From NCBI RefSeq assembly GCF_023898315.1, contig NC_064622.1, positions 278,061,503 to 278,125,502 of the forward strand: a stretch of 64,000 nt of DNA, written 5' to 3'. Position numbers and translations under genes: made by a program. The notes under the pieces are model-generated. The model ran no database searches, was not told the origin of the DNA, and was given only the letters and a program-made list of their open reading frames with translations. This DNA is from Schistocerca nitens (Eukaryota > Arthropoda > Insecta > Orthoptera > Acrididae). Below, one piece after another: positions 1-10,339 of the stretch (positions are counted from its first letter, which is position 1; each line of letters begins with the position of its first letter).

Positions 1-746
1 TGCGGACGTGCATTGTCCTGTTGGAACAGCAAGTTCCCTTGCCGGTCTAGGAATGGTAGAACGATGGGTTCGATGACGGTTTGGATGTACCGTGCACTAT
101 TCAGTGTCCCCTCGACGATCACCAGTGGTGTACGGACAGTGTAGGAGATCGCTCCCCACACCATGATGCCGGGTGTTGGCCCTGTGTGCCTCGGTCGTAT
201 GCAGTCCTGATTGTGGCGCTCACCTGCACGGTGCCAAACACGCATACGACCATCATTGGCACCAAGGCAGAAGCGACTCTCATCGCTGAAGACGACACGT
301 CTCCATTCGTCCCTCCATTCACGCCTGTCGCGACACCACTGGAGGCGGGCTGCGCGATGTTGGGGCGTGAGCGGAAGACGGCCTAACGGTGTGCGGGACC
401 GTAGCCCAGCTTCATGGAGACGGTTGCGAATGGTCCTCGCCGATACCCCAGGAGCAACAGTGTCCCTAATTTGCTGGGAAGTGGCGGTGCGGTCCCCTAC
501 GGCACTGCGTAGGATCCTACGGTCTTGGCGTGCATCCGTGCGTCGCTGCGGTCCGGTCCCAGGTCGACGGGCACGTGCACCTTCCGCCGACCACTGGCGA
601 CAACATCGATGTACTGTGGAGACCTCACGCCCCACGTGTTGAGCAATTCGGCGGTACGTCCACCCGGCCTCCCGCATGCCCACTATACGCCCTCGCTCAA
701 AGTCCGTCAACTGCACATACGGTTCACGTCCACGCTGTCGCGGCAT
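1..746 (-). CDS. Tc1-like transposase, partial
   Basis: Reading from the start codon at 744-746 (Met-Pro-Arg-Gln), this is the N-terminal three quarters of the same transposase as 25156-26178. It includes both helix-turn-helix DNA-binding segments and the first catalytic aspartate in the VVFSDESRF motif. I see no stop codon before the window edge. One visible difference changes a Gly to Val after the SYT motif. The protein cuts and pastes its own element by recognising the TIRs. The catalytic C-terminus is off-window, so activity cannot be judged. Confidence 0.85.
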   Translation of the reverse strand, partial: MPRQRGREPYVQLTDFERGRIVGMREAGWTYRRIAQHVGREVSTVHRCCRQWSAEGARARRPGTGPQRRTDARQDRRILRSAVGDRTATSQQIRDTVAPGVSARTIRNRLHEAGLRSRTPLGRLPLTPQHRAARLQWCRDRREWRDEWRRVVFSDESRFCLGANDGRMRVWHRAGERHNQDCIRPRHTGPTPGIMVWGAISYTVRTPLVIVEGTLNSARYIQTVIEPIVLPFLDRQGNLLFQQDNARP

Positions 747-987
747 GCTACCAGTGTTAAAGACTGCGATGGAGCTCCGTATGCCACGGCAAACTGGCTG
801 ACACTGACGGCGGCGGTGCACAAATGCTGCGCAGCTAGCGCCATTCGACGGCCAACACCGCGGTTCCTGGTGTGTCCGCTGTGCCGTGCGTGTGATCATT
901 GCTTGTACAGCCCTCTCGCAGTGTCCGGAGCAAGTATGGTGGGTCTGGCACACCGGTGTCAATGTGTTCTTTTTTCCATTTCCAGGA

Positions 988-988
<1 letters not shown>
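1..988 (-). mobile_element. Tc1-like DNA transposon, copy 1 (cut by window edge)
   Basis: This copy matches positions 25434-26420 of the complete element at 25001-26422 base for base, with only about ten mismatches noticed by eye. Its right terminal inverted repeat ends in ccaggag at 982-988. The last two bases of the TIR seen in the full copy (tg) are missing, and the element abuts a TA microsatellite directly. TA is the target of Tc1/mariner elements, so the microsatellite is a plausible landing site. The left part lies outside the window. Confidence 0.93.
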
Positions 989-1044
<56 letters not shown>

Positions 1045-1067
1045 GCGGCTACAGTGGAGATCCCTAG

Positions 1068-1144
<77 letters not shown>

Positions 1145-1170
1145 GCGGCTACAGTGGAGATCCCTAGCTC
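989..1170. repeat. TA/CT microsatellites with a duplicated 30-bp unit
   Basis: Two TA runs (989-1040 and about 1093-1140) are each followed by the same 30-bp block (1041-1070 and 1141-1170), exactly 100 bp apart. A CT run (about 1070-1093) lies between them. On the minus strand the block is LINE coding sequence (GISTVAAQ) and the TA run reads Tyr-Ile-Tyr-Ile, so the microsatellite appears to have grown from YIY codons of the LINE-B reverse transcriptase and then been duplicated together with the preceding codons. Confidence 0.9.
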
Positions 1171-1942
1171 ATTAATTAAGTGTTTGCAGGATGATCTTGG
1201 ATGAGCTCCAGCAATTATTCTGATTACACGCTTTTGTGCAATGAACACTCTTTTACTCAATGATGAGTTACCCCAGAATATAATGCCATACGAAGGCAGA
1301 GAATGAAAATAGGCATGGTAAGCTAATTTACTAAAATTTGCAATGACCCTAATAGCATAAGTAGCTGAACTCAAACGTTTCAGCAGATCTTCAGTGTGAT
1401 TTTTCCAGTTCAACCCCTCATCAATGCATACACCTAGAAATTTTGAATATTCTACCTTAGCTACCGATTTCTGGTCGAAGTCTATATTTATTAATGGTGT
1501 CATTTCATTTACAGTGTGGAACTGTATATACTGCGTTTTGTCAAAGTTTAATAAGAGCCCATTTGCAGAGAACCACTTAAACATTGTTTACAATTTCATC
1601 ACTTAATTCTTGTCTGTTGGGTATGATAGCTATACTTGTATCATCGATAAAAAGTACCAGCTTTGCATCTTTGTGAATATAGAATGGCAAGTCATTAATA
1701 TATATTAAGAACAGCAGAGGACCCAAGACCGAACCTTGCGGCACCCCATGCTTGATTGTTCCCCAGTTTGAGAAGACACCAGTTTTTTGCATATTATGTG
1801 AACTGCTTATTTCAACTTTCTGCACTCTTCCAGTTAGGCATGATTTAAACCATTTGAGCGCTGTCCCATTCATACCACAGTACTTGAGCTTATCTAGAAG
1901 TATTCCATGATTTATACAATCAAAAGCCTTTGAGAGGCTAGA
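1171..1942 (-). pseudogene. LINE-B (jockey-like) reverse transcriptase, C-terminal part, frameshifted
   Basis: The minus strand encodes the palm and thumb of a non-LTR retrotransposon reverse transcriptase. Motifs in order are SKAFDCINHG, GVPQGSVLGPLL, YINDLP and FIDDTS (the catalytic box, normally FADDTS; both aspartates are kept), then a separate frame with KYLGV-like [11 protein letters not shown] and the C-terminal tail. The two frames meet near 1580, so there is a frameshift. The 5' part is missing and the sequence beyond 1942 belongs to a Tc1-like fragment. The jockey-superfamily assignment rests on the motif style only. Confidence 0.85.
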
Positions 1943-1944
1943 CA

Positions 1945-2157
1945 ATTCCTGGAATTGACAGGCTTGCTGAGAGTCCCGATCTGAACACAATGGAACATCT
2001 TCGAGATGAGCTAGAACGTCGACTTCGCTCCAGATTGCAGAGTCCAACATCACTACCTTATCTGATTTCAGCTGTTGAGGAAGAACAGGCTGCCATTACT
2101 CCACAAGCATTCAGACACCTCACTGGAATTGTACCAGAAGACTTCAAATCGTCATAA
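1945..2157 (+). pseudogene. Tc1-like transposase, C-terminal fragment
   Basis: The plus strand carries the third catalytic region of a Tc1-type transposase (SPDLNTMEH, where E is the catalytic Glu), followed by ELERRLRSR and the C-terminal helices, ending at the stop at 2155-2157. The N-terminal two thirds are absent. It resembles the fragment at 6299-6613 but is a separate copy. Confidence 0.75.
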
Positions 2158-3400
2158 ATGGGAAGGATGGACACTCCCCACAGTAATGCCCATAATGTGT
2201 GTGTGGATACATTTGATCTGATAGAGTACACCCTCAGAAGACTCACTGAAAACCACGTATTGATCCTCACTTGTCCAAAGAAGGACGCGATTTAGACAAA
2301 GACTTAACCTCGCTTACATGGATACACAGTTGCTAAAGCAAGTCCCACAGCAGCACTCGAAAGATTATGTAATATGGAATCACGTCAATGCTACATGTGA
2401 GAGCAATGATCTAACCAGTAATATTAGATTCTGCAGCTTGGTAATGTCAGTCTCAAGTAATTCACCAGACAAAACTCTGAACTTTATAATCGTCATCCAG
2501 CTGTACGATGTCAACAGCGTCTGTCGCAGACCAAGTAAAGAGGGTGACTAGTATAGCAGAATTCCTGGCAAATTCCTCTGCACAGCCGAACTTGAAACTG
2601 TGCACCAAGCAACCTAATTGACGGACAAGGCTTCCCGCTCAATGTACAACTTGAAGACGTTCCTTTTCACTACTCAGCCACAGATAAGACTGCTGTAGCA
2701 CACGAAAACATGGACTATGGAGTCTTCGAGTCATGTGAGTGATACGCAACTTGCACATCGATACATCACATAAAAGACACAACAGATGGCTTTCATCTCT
2801 CTCCCACTCGTATGTAATGATTGCTCAGAAACTGTTCCATGAATTATATAAATGTCCGAAAGAACAGACACCACGCGGAATCCGCAGCTGTAATACAGAT
2901 TATACAAATTGAAGGGGAGCGGGGAGAAAAGAAAAGAAAAGAAAAGAAAGGGAAGGAACTGATTATATCAGCTGCTTCGGGACTTTATGCGGAATCGGTG
3001 GCGGTCTGGATTTCACGTGATTTGACAAGGTTTATCTCTGTGAAATCCAGACCACGCCCACTTTCCAAAGTATTTAGGCCGCTCTTCGACGTCTGACTCG
3101 TCAGTCGGCAAGACTCACCGCAACCAGGAGCACCTCCGAGGATATCCAACGTAGCCTTGGACGAAACGTCAGGGATTGAAGAGTTCCATGGACCACGGCC
3201 ATACAACCCGGAAAAATTCTCAGCAGCAGACCGTTACCTGCTATGTATAGTGGCAACAGAGAAGTGCAGAGGGTGTGGCGTTACGGTACAGGGCCCCTAA
3301 CTACGATTAAGAAAACTCTTGTTGCCGAACGATATGAAGACATTTTGCTGTATAGTTATTATATACAGTAGAGGACTAGTTAAGAAACGATGATTGTACC
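2158..3400. other. No gene recognised; GAAAA simple repeat
   Basis: I see no supported gene here. A short (GAAAA)n run occupies about 2924-2950. The segment 2990-3230 looks like repeat DNA: it contains a stem-loop region ending in GAAAC at 3136-3170 that resembles a degenerate hammerhead core (see findings), and it may be the 5' untranslated part of a LINE. The open frames across it have no recognisable domain. Confidence 0.5.
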
Positions 3401-3403
3401 GGC

Positions 3404-3631
3404 ATGACAGTGCACCCTGTCAACAAACCTTTGGTACAGAGCCGAGTGGAGGGTCTGAATCAGAGACTGAGACGGTTCTGCGACCGTGTGGGCTGCAGAT
3501 TCCTCGACTTGCGCCATAGGGTGGTGGGGTTTCGGGTTCCGCTGGATAGGTCAGGAGTCCACTACAAGCAGCAAGCGGCTACACGGGTAGCAGGGGTTGT
3601 GTGGCGTGGGCTGGGCGGTTTTTTAGGTTAG
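3404..3631 (+). pseudogene. LINE-A ORF1, C-terminal SGNH/esterase-like segment
   Basis: About 75 residues are open and end with a stop at 3629-3631. The segment VEGLNQRLRRFCDRVG, then a CRFLDLR strand, then DRSGVHY, has the layout of the last part of an SGNH-hydrolase fold. Asp and His of a DxxxH-type block sit where the catalytic pair would be. CR1-clade ORF1 proteins are known to carry such an esterase domain. The Gly-Asp-Ser-containing N-terminal block was not found upstream, so this is a remnant. Esterase activity is inference from the family. Confidence 0.55.
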
Positions 3632-3749
3632 ATGGCCTTGGGCAAGTACAGAAAGGGCAACAGCCTCAACGGGTGCGGGGCAAAGTCAGGACATGCGGGG
3701 ACCAAGCAGCAATCGGTATTGTAATTGTCAACTGTTGAAGCTGCGTTGG

Positions 3750-6234
3750 TAAAGTACACTCAAAGTGAAGGTTACACTCAACAACCGAGCTAGGTTAATA
3801 ATTGGCTCCTTTTACCGATCTCCCGACTCAGCAGCATTAGTGGCAGAACAACTGAGAGAAAATCTGGAATACATTTCACATAAATTTTCTCAGCATGTTA
3901 TAGTCTTAGGTGGAGATTTCAATTTACCAGATATAGACTGGGACACTCAGATGTTTAGGACGGGTGATAGGGACAGAGCATCGAGTGACATTATACTGAG
4001 TGCACTATCCGAAAATTACCTCGAGCAATTAAACAGAGAACCGACTCGTGGAGATAACATCTTGGACCTACTGATAACAAACAGACACGAACTTTTCAAA
4101 TCCGTAAGTGCAGAACAGGGAATCAGTGATCATAAGGCCGTTGCAGCATCTCTGAATATGGAAGTTAATAGGAATATAAAAAAAGGGAGGAAAGTTTATC
4201 TGTTTAGCAAGAGTAATAGAAGGCAGATTTCAGACTACCTAACAGATCAAAACGAACATTTCTGTTCCGACACTGACAATGTTAAGTGTTTATGGAAAAA
4301 GCTCAAGGCAATCGTAAAATGCGTTTTAGACAGGTACGTGCCGAGTAAAACTGTGAGGGACGGGAAAAACCCACCGTGGTTCAACAACAAAGTTAGGAAA
4401 CTACTGCGAAAGCAAAGAGAGCTTCACTGCAAGTTTAAACGCAGCCAAAACCTCTCAGACAACCGGAAGCTAAACGATGTCAAAGTTAGCGTAAGGAGGG
4501 CTATGCGTGAAGCGTTCAGTGAATTCGAAAGTACAATTCTATGTACCGACTTGACAGAAAATCCTAGGAAGTTCTGGTCTTACGTTAAATCAGTAAGTGG
4601 CTCGAAACAGCATATCCAGACACTCCGGGATGATGATGGCATTGAAACAGAGGATGACACGCGTAAAGCTGAAATACTAAACACCTTTTTCCAAAGCTGT
4701 TTCACAGAGGAAGACCGCACTGCAGTTCCTTCTCTAAATCCTCGCACAAACGAAAAAATGGCTGACATCGAAATAAGTGTCCAAGGAATAGAAAAGCAAC
4801 TGGAATCACTCAACAGAGGAAAGTCCACTGGACCTGACGGGATACCAATTCGATTCTACACAGAGTACGCAAAAGAACTTGCCCCCCTTCTAACAGCCGT
4901 GTAACGCAAGTCTCTAGAGGAGCGGAAGGTTCCAAATGATTGGAAAAGAGCACAGGTAGTCCCAGTCTTCAAGAAGGGTCGTCGAGCAGATGCGCAAAAC
5001 TATAGACCTATATCTCTGACATCGATCTGTTGTAGAATTTTAGAACATGTTTTTTGCTCGAGTATCATGTCGTTTTTGGAAACCCAGAATCTACTCTGTA
5101 GGAATCAACATGGATTCCGGAAACAGCGATCGTGTGAGACCCAACTCGCTTTATTGGTTCATGAGACCCAGAAAATATTAGATACAGGCTCCCAGGTAGA
5201 TGCTATTTTCCTTGACTTCCGGAAGGCGTTCGATACAGTTCCGCACTGTCGCCTGATAAACAAAGTAAGAGCCTACGGAATATCAGACCAGCTGTGTGGC
5301 TGGATTGAAGAATTTTTAGCAAACAGAACACAGCATGTTGTTATCAATGGAGAGACGTCTACAGACGTTAAAGTAACCTCTGGCGTACCGCAGGGGAGTG
5401 TTATGGGACCATTACTTTTCACAATATGTATAAATGACCTAGTAGATAGTGTCGGAAGTTCCATGCGGCTTTTCGCGGATGATGCTGTAGTATACAGAGA
5501 AGTTGCAGCATTAGAAAATTGTAGCGAAATGCAGGAAGATCTGCAGCGGATAGGCACTTGGTGCAGGGAGTGGCAACTGACCCTTAACATAGACAAATGT
5601 AATGTATTGCGAATACATAGAAAGAAGGATCCTTTATTGTGTGATTACATGATAGCGGAACAAACACTGGTAGCAGTTACTTCTGTAAAATATCTCGGTG
5701 TTTGCTTGCGGAACGATTTGAAGTGGAATGATCATATAAAATTAATTGTTGGTAAGGCGGGTGCCAGGTTGAGATTCATTGGTAGAGTCCTTAGAAAATG
5801 TAGTCCATCAACAAAGAAGGTGGCTTACAAAACACTCGTTCGACCTATACTTGAGTATTGCTCATCAGTGTGGGATCCGTGCCAGATCGGGTTGACGGAA
5901 GAGATAGAGAGGATCCAAAGAAGAGCGGCGCGATTCGTCACAGGGTTATTTGGTAAGCGTGATAGCGTTACGGAGATGTTTAGCAAACTCAAGTGGCAGA
6001 CTCTGCAAGAGAGGCGCTCTGCATCGCGGTGTAGCTTGCTGTCCAGGTTTCGAGAGGGTGCGTTTCTGGATGAGGTATCGAGTATATTGCTTCCCCCTAC
6101 TTATACCTCCTGAGGAGATCACGAATGTAAAATTAGAGAGATTCGAGCGCACACGGAGGCTTTCAGATAGTCGTTCTTCCCGCGAACCATACGCGACTGG
6201 AACAGAAAAGGGAGGTAATGACAGTGGCACGTAA
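3750..6234 (+). pseudogene. LINE-A ORF2: endonuclease (partial) plus reverse transcriptase
   Basis: The first open stretch (3765-4904) has endonuclease motifs GSFYRSPDS, GGDFNLPDIDW and GISDHKAV, then the linker and the start of the reverse transcriptase (KSTGPDGIP). It ends at an in-frame TAA at 4902-4904. The second (effectively 4905-6113) continues in RT: VPVFKKG, NYRPISLTS, LDFRKAFDTVPH, GVPQGSVMGPLLF, FADDAVVY (catalytic Asp-Asp kept), KYLGVCL and the CR1-type C-terminus. A premature TGA lies at 6111-6113 and a further stop in the tail. The enzyme would nick DNA and prime reverse transcription from the nick, but this copy lacks the endonuclease N-terminus and has nonsense codons, so it is dead. 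Confidence 0.9.
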
Positions 6235-6298
6235 AGCGCCCTCCGCCACACACCGTTGGGTTGCTTGCGGAGTATAAATGTAGATGTAGATGTAGATA

Positions 6299-6613
6299 AA
6301 GGAGCATCGGCGAGGCTATGGTCTGTGGGCGATAACATTTATGAATTGGGATGGTCTTGGCAAAAACCCGACCTGAACTCAATGGAACACCTTTGGAATG
6401 AGCTACAGCGTCGACTTCGCTCCAGAGCCTAGCGTCCAACATCACTACCTTCTCTGGTTTCAGCCCTTAAAGATGAATGGCCTGCCATTCCTCCGCAGAC
6501 AATGAGACACCTCATTGAAAGTGTTCCCATTAGAGTTCAAGCCATCATAAAAGTGGAAGTATCCCATGTCCATGTCCACTAATAGGTGTCCGGATTATTT
6601 TGATCAGAAAGTA
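6299..6613 (+). pseudogene. Tc1-like transposase C-terminal fragment with right TIR
   Basis: Translation gives LNSMEHLWNELQRRLRSRA followed by a stop and then recognisable C-terminal helix sequence. The non-coding end reads gtgtccggattattttgatc at about 6587-6606, which closely resembles the TIR of the Tc1 element at 20645-21886. The upstream portion is missing and the fragment abuts the tail of LINE-A. Confidence 0.75.
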
Positions 6614-7968
6614 TAGTTCAATACCATCTTGCCCCTTCGACCTCAGACTTTAATTCCTCTACTAGCTGGTTCTATCTCGGATATTTTTTCCTACGGTGTT
6701 AGCTCTCCAAAAGCATTGATGAGGTGTGGATAGATTCATTTACAAACGGAGGTCAGTGACAGTTCGTTCCCTTCATCCATGAGAGCCATAGAATATTGCA
6801 AAATGGAGCCTAAGTTGATGCCGTATTCCTTGACGTCCGGAAGGCATTCGATACAGTTCTGCACCATCGCTCCGAGAACAAATTACGAGCTTTTGAAGTA
6901 TCGAACAACCGTTGTGACTAGATTCAAAAATTTCTGCATATAACACTCTCAACAAGTCTGTTTTAACTGAGTAAATCCGTCAAATGTAAAAGTATCTTCT
7001 AAAATACCTCAGTATAGCATTCCAGGGCTGTTATTGTTCACTGCACAGTTTCAGGCAGCCAAACCAGGTCACTCCAAATATATCGAGAACGAGTAATTGT
7101 ATTGGGGTTTGCTTTTTACAAACTGTAGCTGACAATGTGGGGAGTTTTATGTTATACGCAGTTAATTTGTAAGATTCATAGCTGTCGACATAGTTTGTTT
7201 AAAATGGAACTGTATATTTTTCTTCTTGGCGCTGGAAAGACCTTTGAAAAATAGGATTGCAGTGACATAACATGCGTGGACTTTATCAAATAGGAACAAG
7301 ATAACACCGCCGCCAACCACCGTTCCATCATCAGGAGGGAATACCCCACAAACGCTATCCCTACTGTATCAAATCTAAGAAAACACTTAAATCAGATACA
7401 ATTCATATGTTTATTACAAATACTGTCATATCAAGAGCTTAGAGTGTTCATCTTGAGCACAGATGCATTGTACAAGGCGTATCCGGACGGCAATACTGCC
7501 CAATCAGTTTCATGTGGACTACACAGAGTCAGTAGAAGATATCAGTTTTATGAATAGAAGTTCATGAACTGTATGTATTCAGATTTTTTGTTTCATCTAC
7601 ATTTTTCGGAGTGAATGTTCTATCAACTGAGGCTTCTTGTCATGGCCTAGTGAAGCAGTCACACATGTGGGAGGTTACATTTTTGAATAAACTGTAGCAT
7701 TACAAAAAGTTACATATTACGAGAATCTATGCACTTCAATGTTAGTTCATGCTGAAGTTCCTCTAAGTTGTCTGATTTTAACGAGACACATATCTTTCCA
7801 ACAAACGGATCTACAAAAATATTTCTCACATGGGCTGTTCAGTTTAAAAAGAATAGAACTAAACAGTCCACGTGTTACTGGACAGTACAGTGTAGTAACC
7901 AAACTGTGCCTTTCCTGGGGCTGATCGCTTTTTACGTTACAAGCAGTTGTTCATATACATATACTGAC
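6614..7968 (+). other. Mostly unrecognised; LINE-A RT scrap at 6797-6970
   Basis: At 6797-6970 the plus strand translates to FLDVRKAFDTVLHHR, matching the RT block LDFRKAFDTVPH of LINE-A, followed by decayed sequence with stops. From 6970 to 7968 I see nothing recognisable: A+T-rich DNA with short open frames only. Confidence 0.6.
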
Positions 7969-7980
7969 AGAAAAAATAGC

Positions 7981-8462
7981 ATCTTGATGCAATATTTTAC
8001 CAACAGCCGTATGTATTGTAGAAATTTATTTTATATTATGAACTTCTATGTGCTACCAGTTTCGGCATTACATTGATGCCATCTTCAGGCTCCACTCGTC
8101 ATAGTCGTAAAATCGCTATACACGGGAGGAGCCATATTCTGGATCCGTGAATCAAATCGTCCTGCAACAGCTCTTGGTGGCCAGGCGACACAGACACAGA
8201 GTTTGAATCTGTCTCCTGGCCACCAAGAGCTGTTGCAGGACGATTTGATTCACGGATCCAGAATATGGCTCCTCCCGTGTATAGCGATTTTACGACTATG
8301 ACGAGTGGAGCCTGAAGATGGCATCAATGTAATGCCGAAACTGGTAGCACATAGAAGTTCATAATATAAAATAAATTTCTACAATACATACGGCTGTTGG
8401 TAAAATATTGCATCAAGAACTTCATGCAAGCCGTCGTCCCACGATCCATAATGGATCAACGA
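7981..8462. mobile_element. 482-bp insertion made of a perfect 204-bp inverted repeat, with TSD
   Basis: Bases 7982-8185 are the exact reverse complement of 8215-8418; I checked all four 60-base lines and found no mismatch. The loop is about 29 bp. The right arm continues about 44 bp further. A 12-bp direct repeat, agaaaaaatagc, flanks the insertion at 7969-7980 and 8463-8474, as expected for a target-site duplication. Each arm contains a hammerhead-like block (CTGAAGA, stem ggcat/atgcc, GAAAC; 8312-8345 and its mirror 8055-8088). There is no coding capacity. Penelope-like elements can show inverted terminal copies and hammerhead motifs, so a Penelope-related non-autonomous insertion is my leading guess. 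Confidence 0.8.
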
Positions 8463-8589
8463 AGAAAAAATAGCAGTACGATAAAATAATTAATGCGGAA
8501 TACATTTGTCTAGGTAAATTATTTAAGTGATTAAAATTGCAAGATCACAGGTTAAATTAAGTGCGAGATAAGCCATTGCAAACATGAAA

Positions 8590-9645
8590 TGCTGATACAT
8601 TAATAACCATTGCCAGAATGCTGAAAGCAATCAGGCAAGCATGCATGCATTATGTTGGACAGGTGACGAATGTGAGTTTGTGGGATGGAATTCCATGCCT
8701 TTTGTACTTGCTCAGTCGATACAATCTGGTTGTGGGTGACACTGGAGATGTCCAGTGGTCACCCACATGTGTTCGACTGGAGAAAGATCTGGTGATCGAT
8801 CAGGCCAAGGCAACATTTCGACACTCTGTAGAGCATATTGGATTACAACAGCGGTATGTGGGCGAGCGTTATACAGTTGGAAAATGCCCCCTGGAACGTA
8901 AATGGTATTCATGAATGACAGCCCAACAGGTCGAACCACCAGGCTGACGTACATATTTGCAGTTAGGGTGCGTGTGATTACCACGATAGTGCTCTTACAG
9001 TCATATTTGCACCCCAGACCATAGCTTCAAGTTTAGGTCCAGTGTGCCTACCACACAGACAGGTTGGTTCCAGGCCCTCAACTGGCCACTTTCTGACCAA
9101 TGGCACCGAGGCAGAACCAGCTTTCATCAGAAAAAACAACAGACCTCCACCCTGTCCTCCAATGAGCTCTCGCTTGACATCCTTGAAGTTGCAAGTGGCA
9201 ATAGCTTGGGGTCAGTGGAATGCACGCTTACAGGGTGTCTGTCTCGGAGCTGTCCTTGAACTAACCAATTTGTAACAGTTAGTTGTGTCACTGTGGTGCC
9301 AACTGCTCCTCGAACTGCTGCTTCAGATGCAGTACGATGTACCAGTCATACGCCAAACACGATGATCTTCCTTCTCGGTAGTGCCACGTGGCCGTCCAGA
9401 GCACGCTATTCTCGCAACCATAGAGTCCCTTGGCCATCACTGCCAGTAATCATGTACACAGGTTACATTCCTGCCAAATCTTTCTGCTACATCGCGGAAG
9501 GAACATGCAACTTCTCGGACCCCTATTTCACGACCTCGTTCGAACCGAGTGATAATGGCGTCTTTGGCGCCTTAAATGCATTCTTGACTAACATCAGCTC
9601 ATCAAGTCCAGTCTTAAAGGTAACCAACGCTCATGAGCGTTACAG
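8590..9645 (-). pseudogene. Tc1-like transposase relic
   Basis: On the minus strand, pieces in order are an HTH-like N-terminus (FERGREIGVREVA), then SGRPRGTTEKEDHRVWR, a degenerate first catalytic block (FSDES-like near 9130), YNARPHTAV (Asp changed to Tyr at the second catalytic site) and PWPDRSPDLSPVEH near 8790, where the catalytic Glu is kept. Several stops and frameshifts separate them. The spacing and PWPxRSPDLSP motif put it near the family of the element at 25001-26422, but it is far more diverged. Clearly inactive. Confidence 0.8.
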
Positions 9646-10335
9646 TGCGTATTTAAAGCAAACCGGATTTGCATTCACATAGCGGTGCTACTGGCGCGAA
9701 ATCTGAAAAGACATAATCTTACAGACGTAGAAACACGCCTTCCAAGTTTCGTTTATGTCATACAGCTGCTTCTTGGCGTTTTGATTTTTTTTCCCTCGGT
9801 GTATATTGGTCTTGAGACGGAGGATTTTATTCGACGATATGTGGCTGACTGGTTGCGGCATAGTGGCCGGGCCGGATCGGCAAGCAGGAGCCACGCGCGT
9901 GACGTGAGGGAGGTAGGTTTCTGGTCAGCCAGTGAGCGGATGTTGCTAGCAGCTTCACAAGGTTGTGATTATTTTTAAAACTAAAATATTTAATTTCACC
10001 AGAAACAGTAAAGCCATTTCCAGGAGAGCGACAGAAAATCTAAAGACGGCACGGAAAATCGCAGTAAAGAGTCGGTTGCTATAAAATTATCACCGTGTTC
10101 GTACTATACATACTCAACGAGCTGTTAAAATTTGAAAGTGAAATTATTCATTATAACACTACCAAAAGCTTCAAATGCATACGAAACATATCTGTTATAG
10201 ATCTGCTATAAAATAAGCATATTTGACTGATATATAAAGAGACTACTGATTTATTTTAAATAAAGGTGTCTGTCAGGATAGCTGGGTACCAAAGCACAAT
10301 ACGTTAGCCACTGTATCAACTGTGCACACTGTTGT
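9646..10335. other. No gene recognised
   Basis: The first 170 bases may be the non-coding end of the preceding Tc1-like relic. The rest is A+T-rich with no recognised domain, tRNA-like box or long open frame. Confidence 0.5.
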
Positions 10336-10339
10336 TCTC

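Larger units (their letters stand above)
3404..6298 (+). mobile_element. LINE-A, CR1-like non-LTR retrotransposon with internal deletion
   Basis: The order is: end of ORF1 (SGNH-like), a shortened junction, the endonuclease C-terminus, reverse transcriptase, a short 3' untranslated region and a tail of three gtagat-type repeats at about 6278-6297. The same 3' end is seen at 34250-34285 (plus), 27475 (minus) and 15500 (minus), which defines the family. The N-terminal half of the endonuclease is missing between about 3740 and 3765. No target-site duplication was found. A Tc1-like fragment begins directly after the tail. Confidence 0.85.

Noticed and set aside
835-1584. A 249-codon minus-strand open frame with a long Tyr-Ile-Tyr-Ile and Glu-Arg run
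   Set aside because: The repetitive part is only the TA and CT microsatellites read through in frame; the real content is the LINE-B RT remnant, and the start of the next transposon is included by chance.
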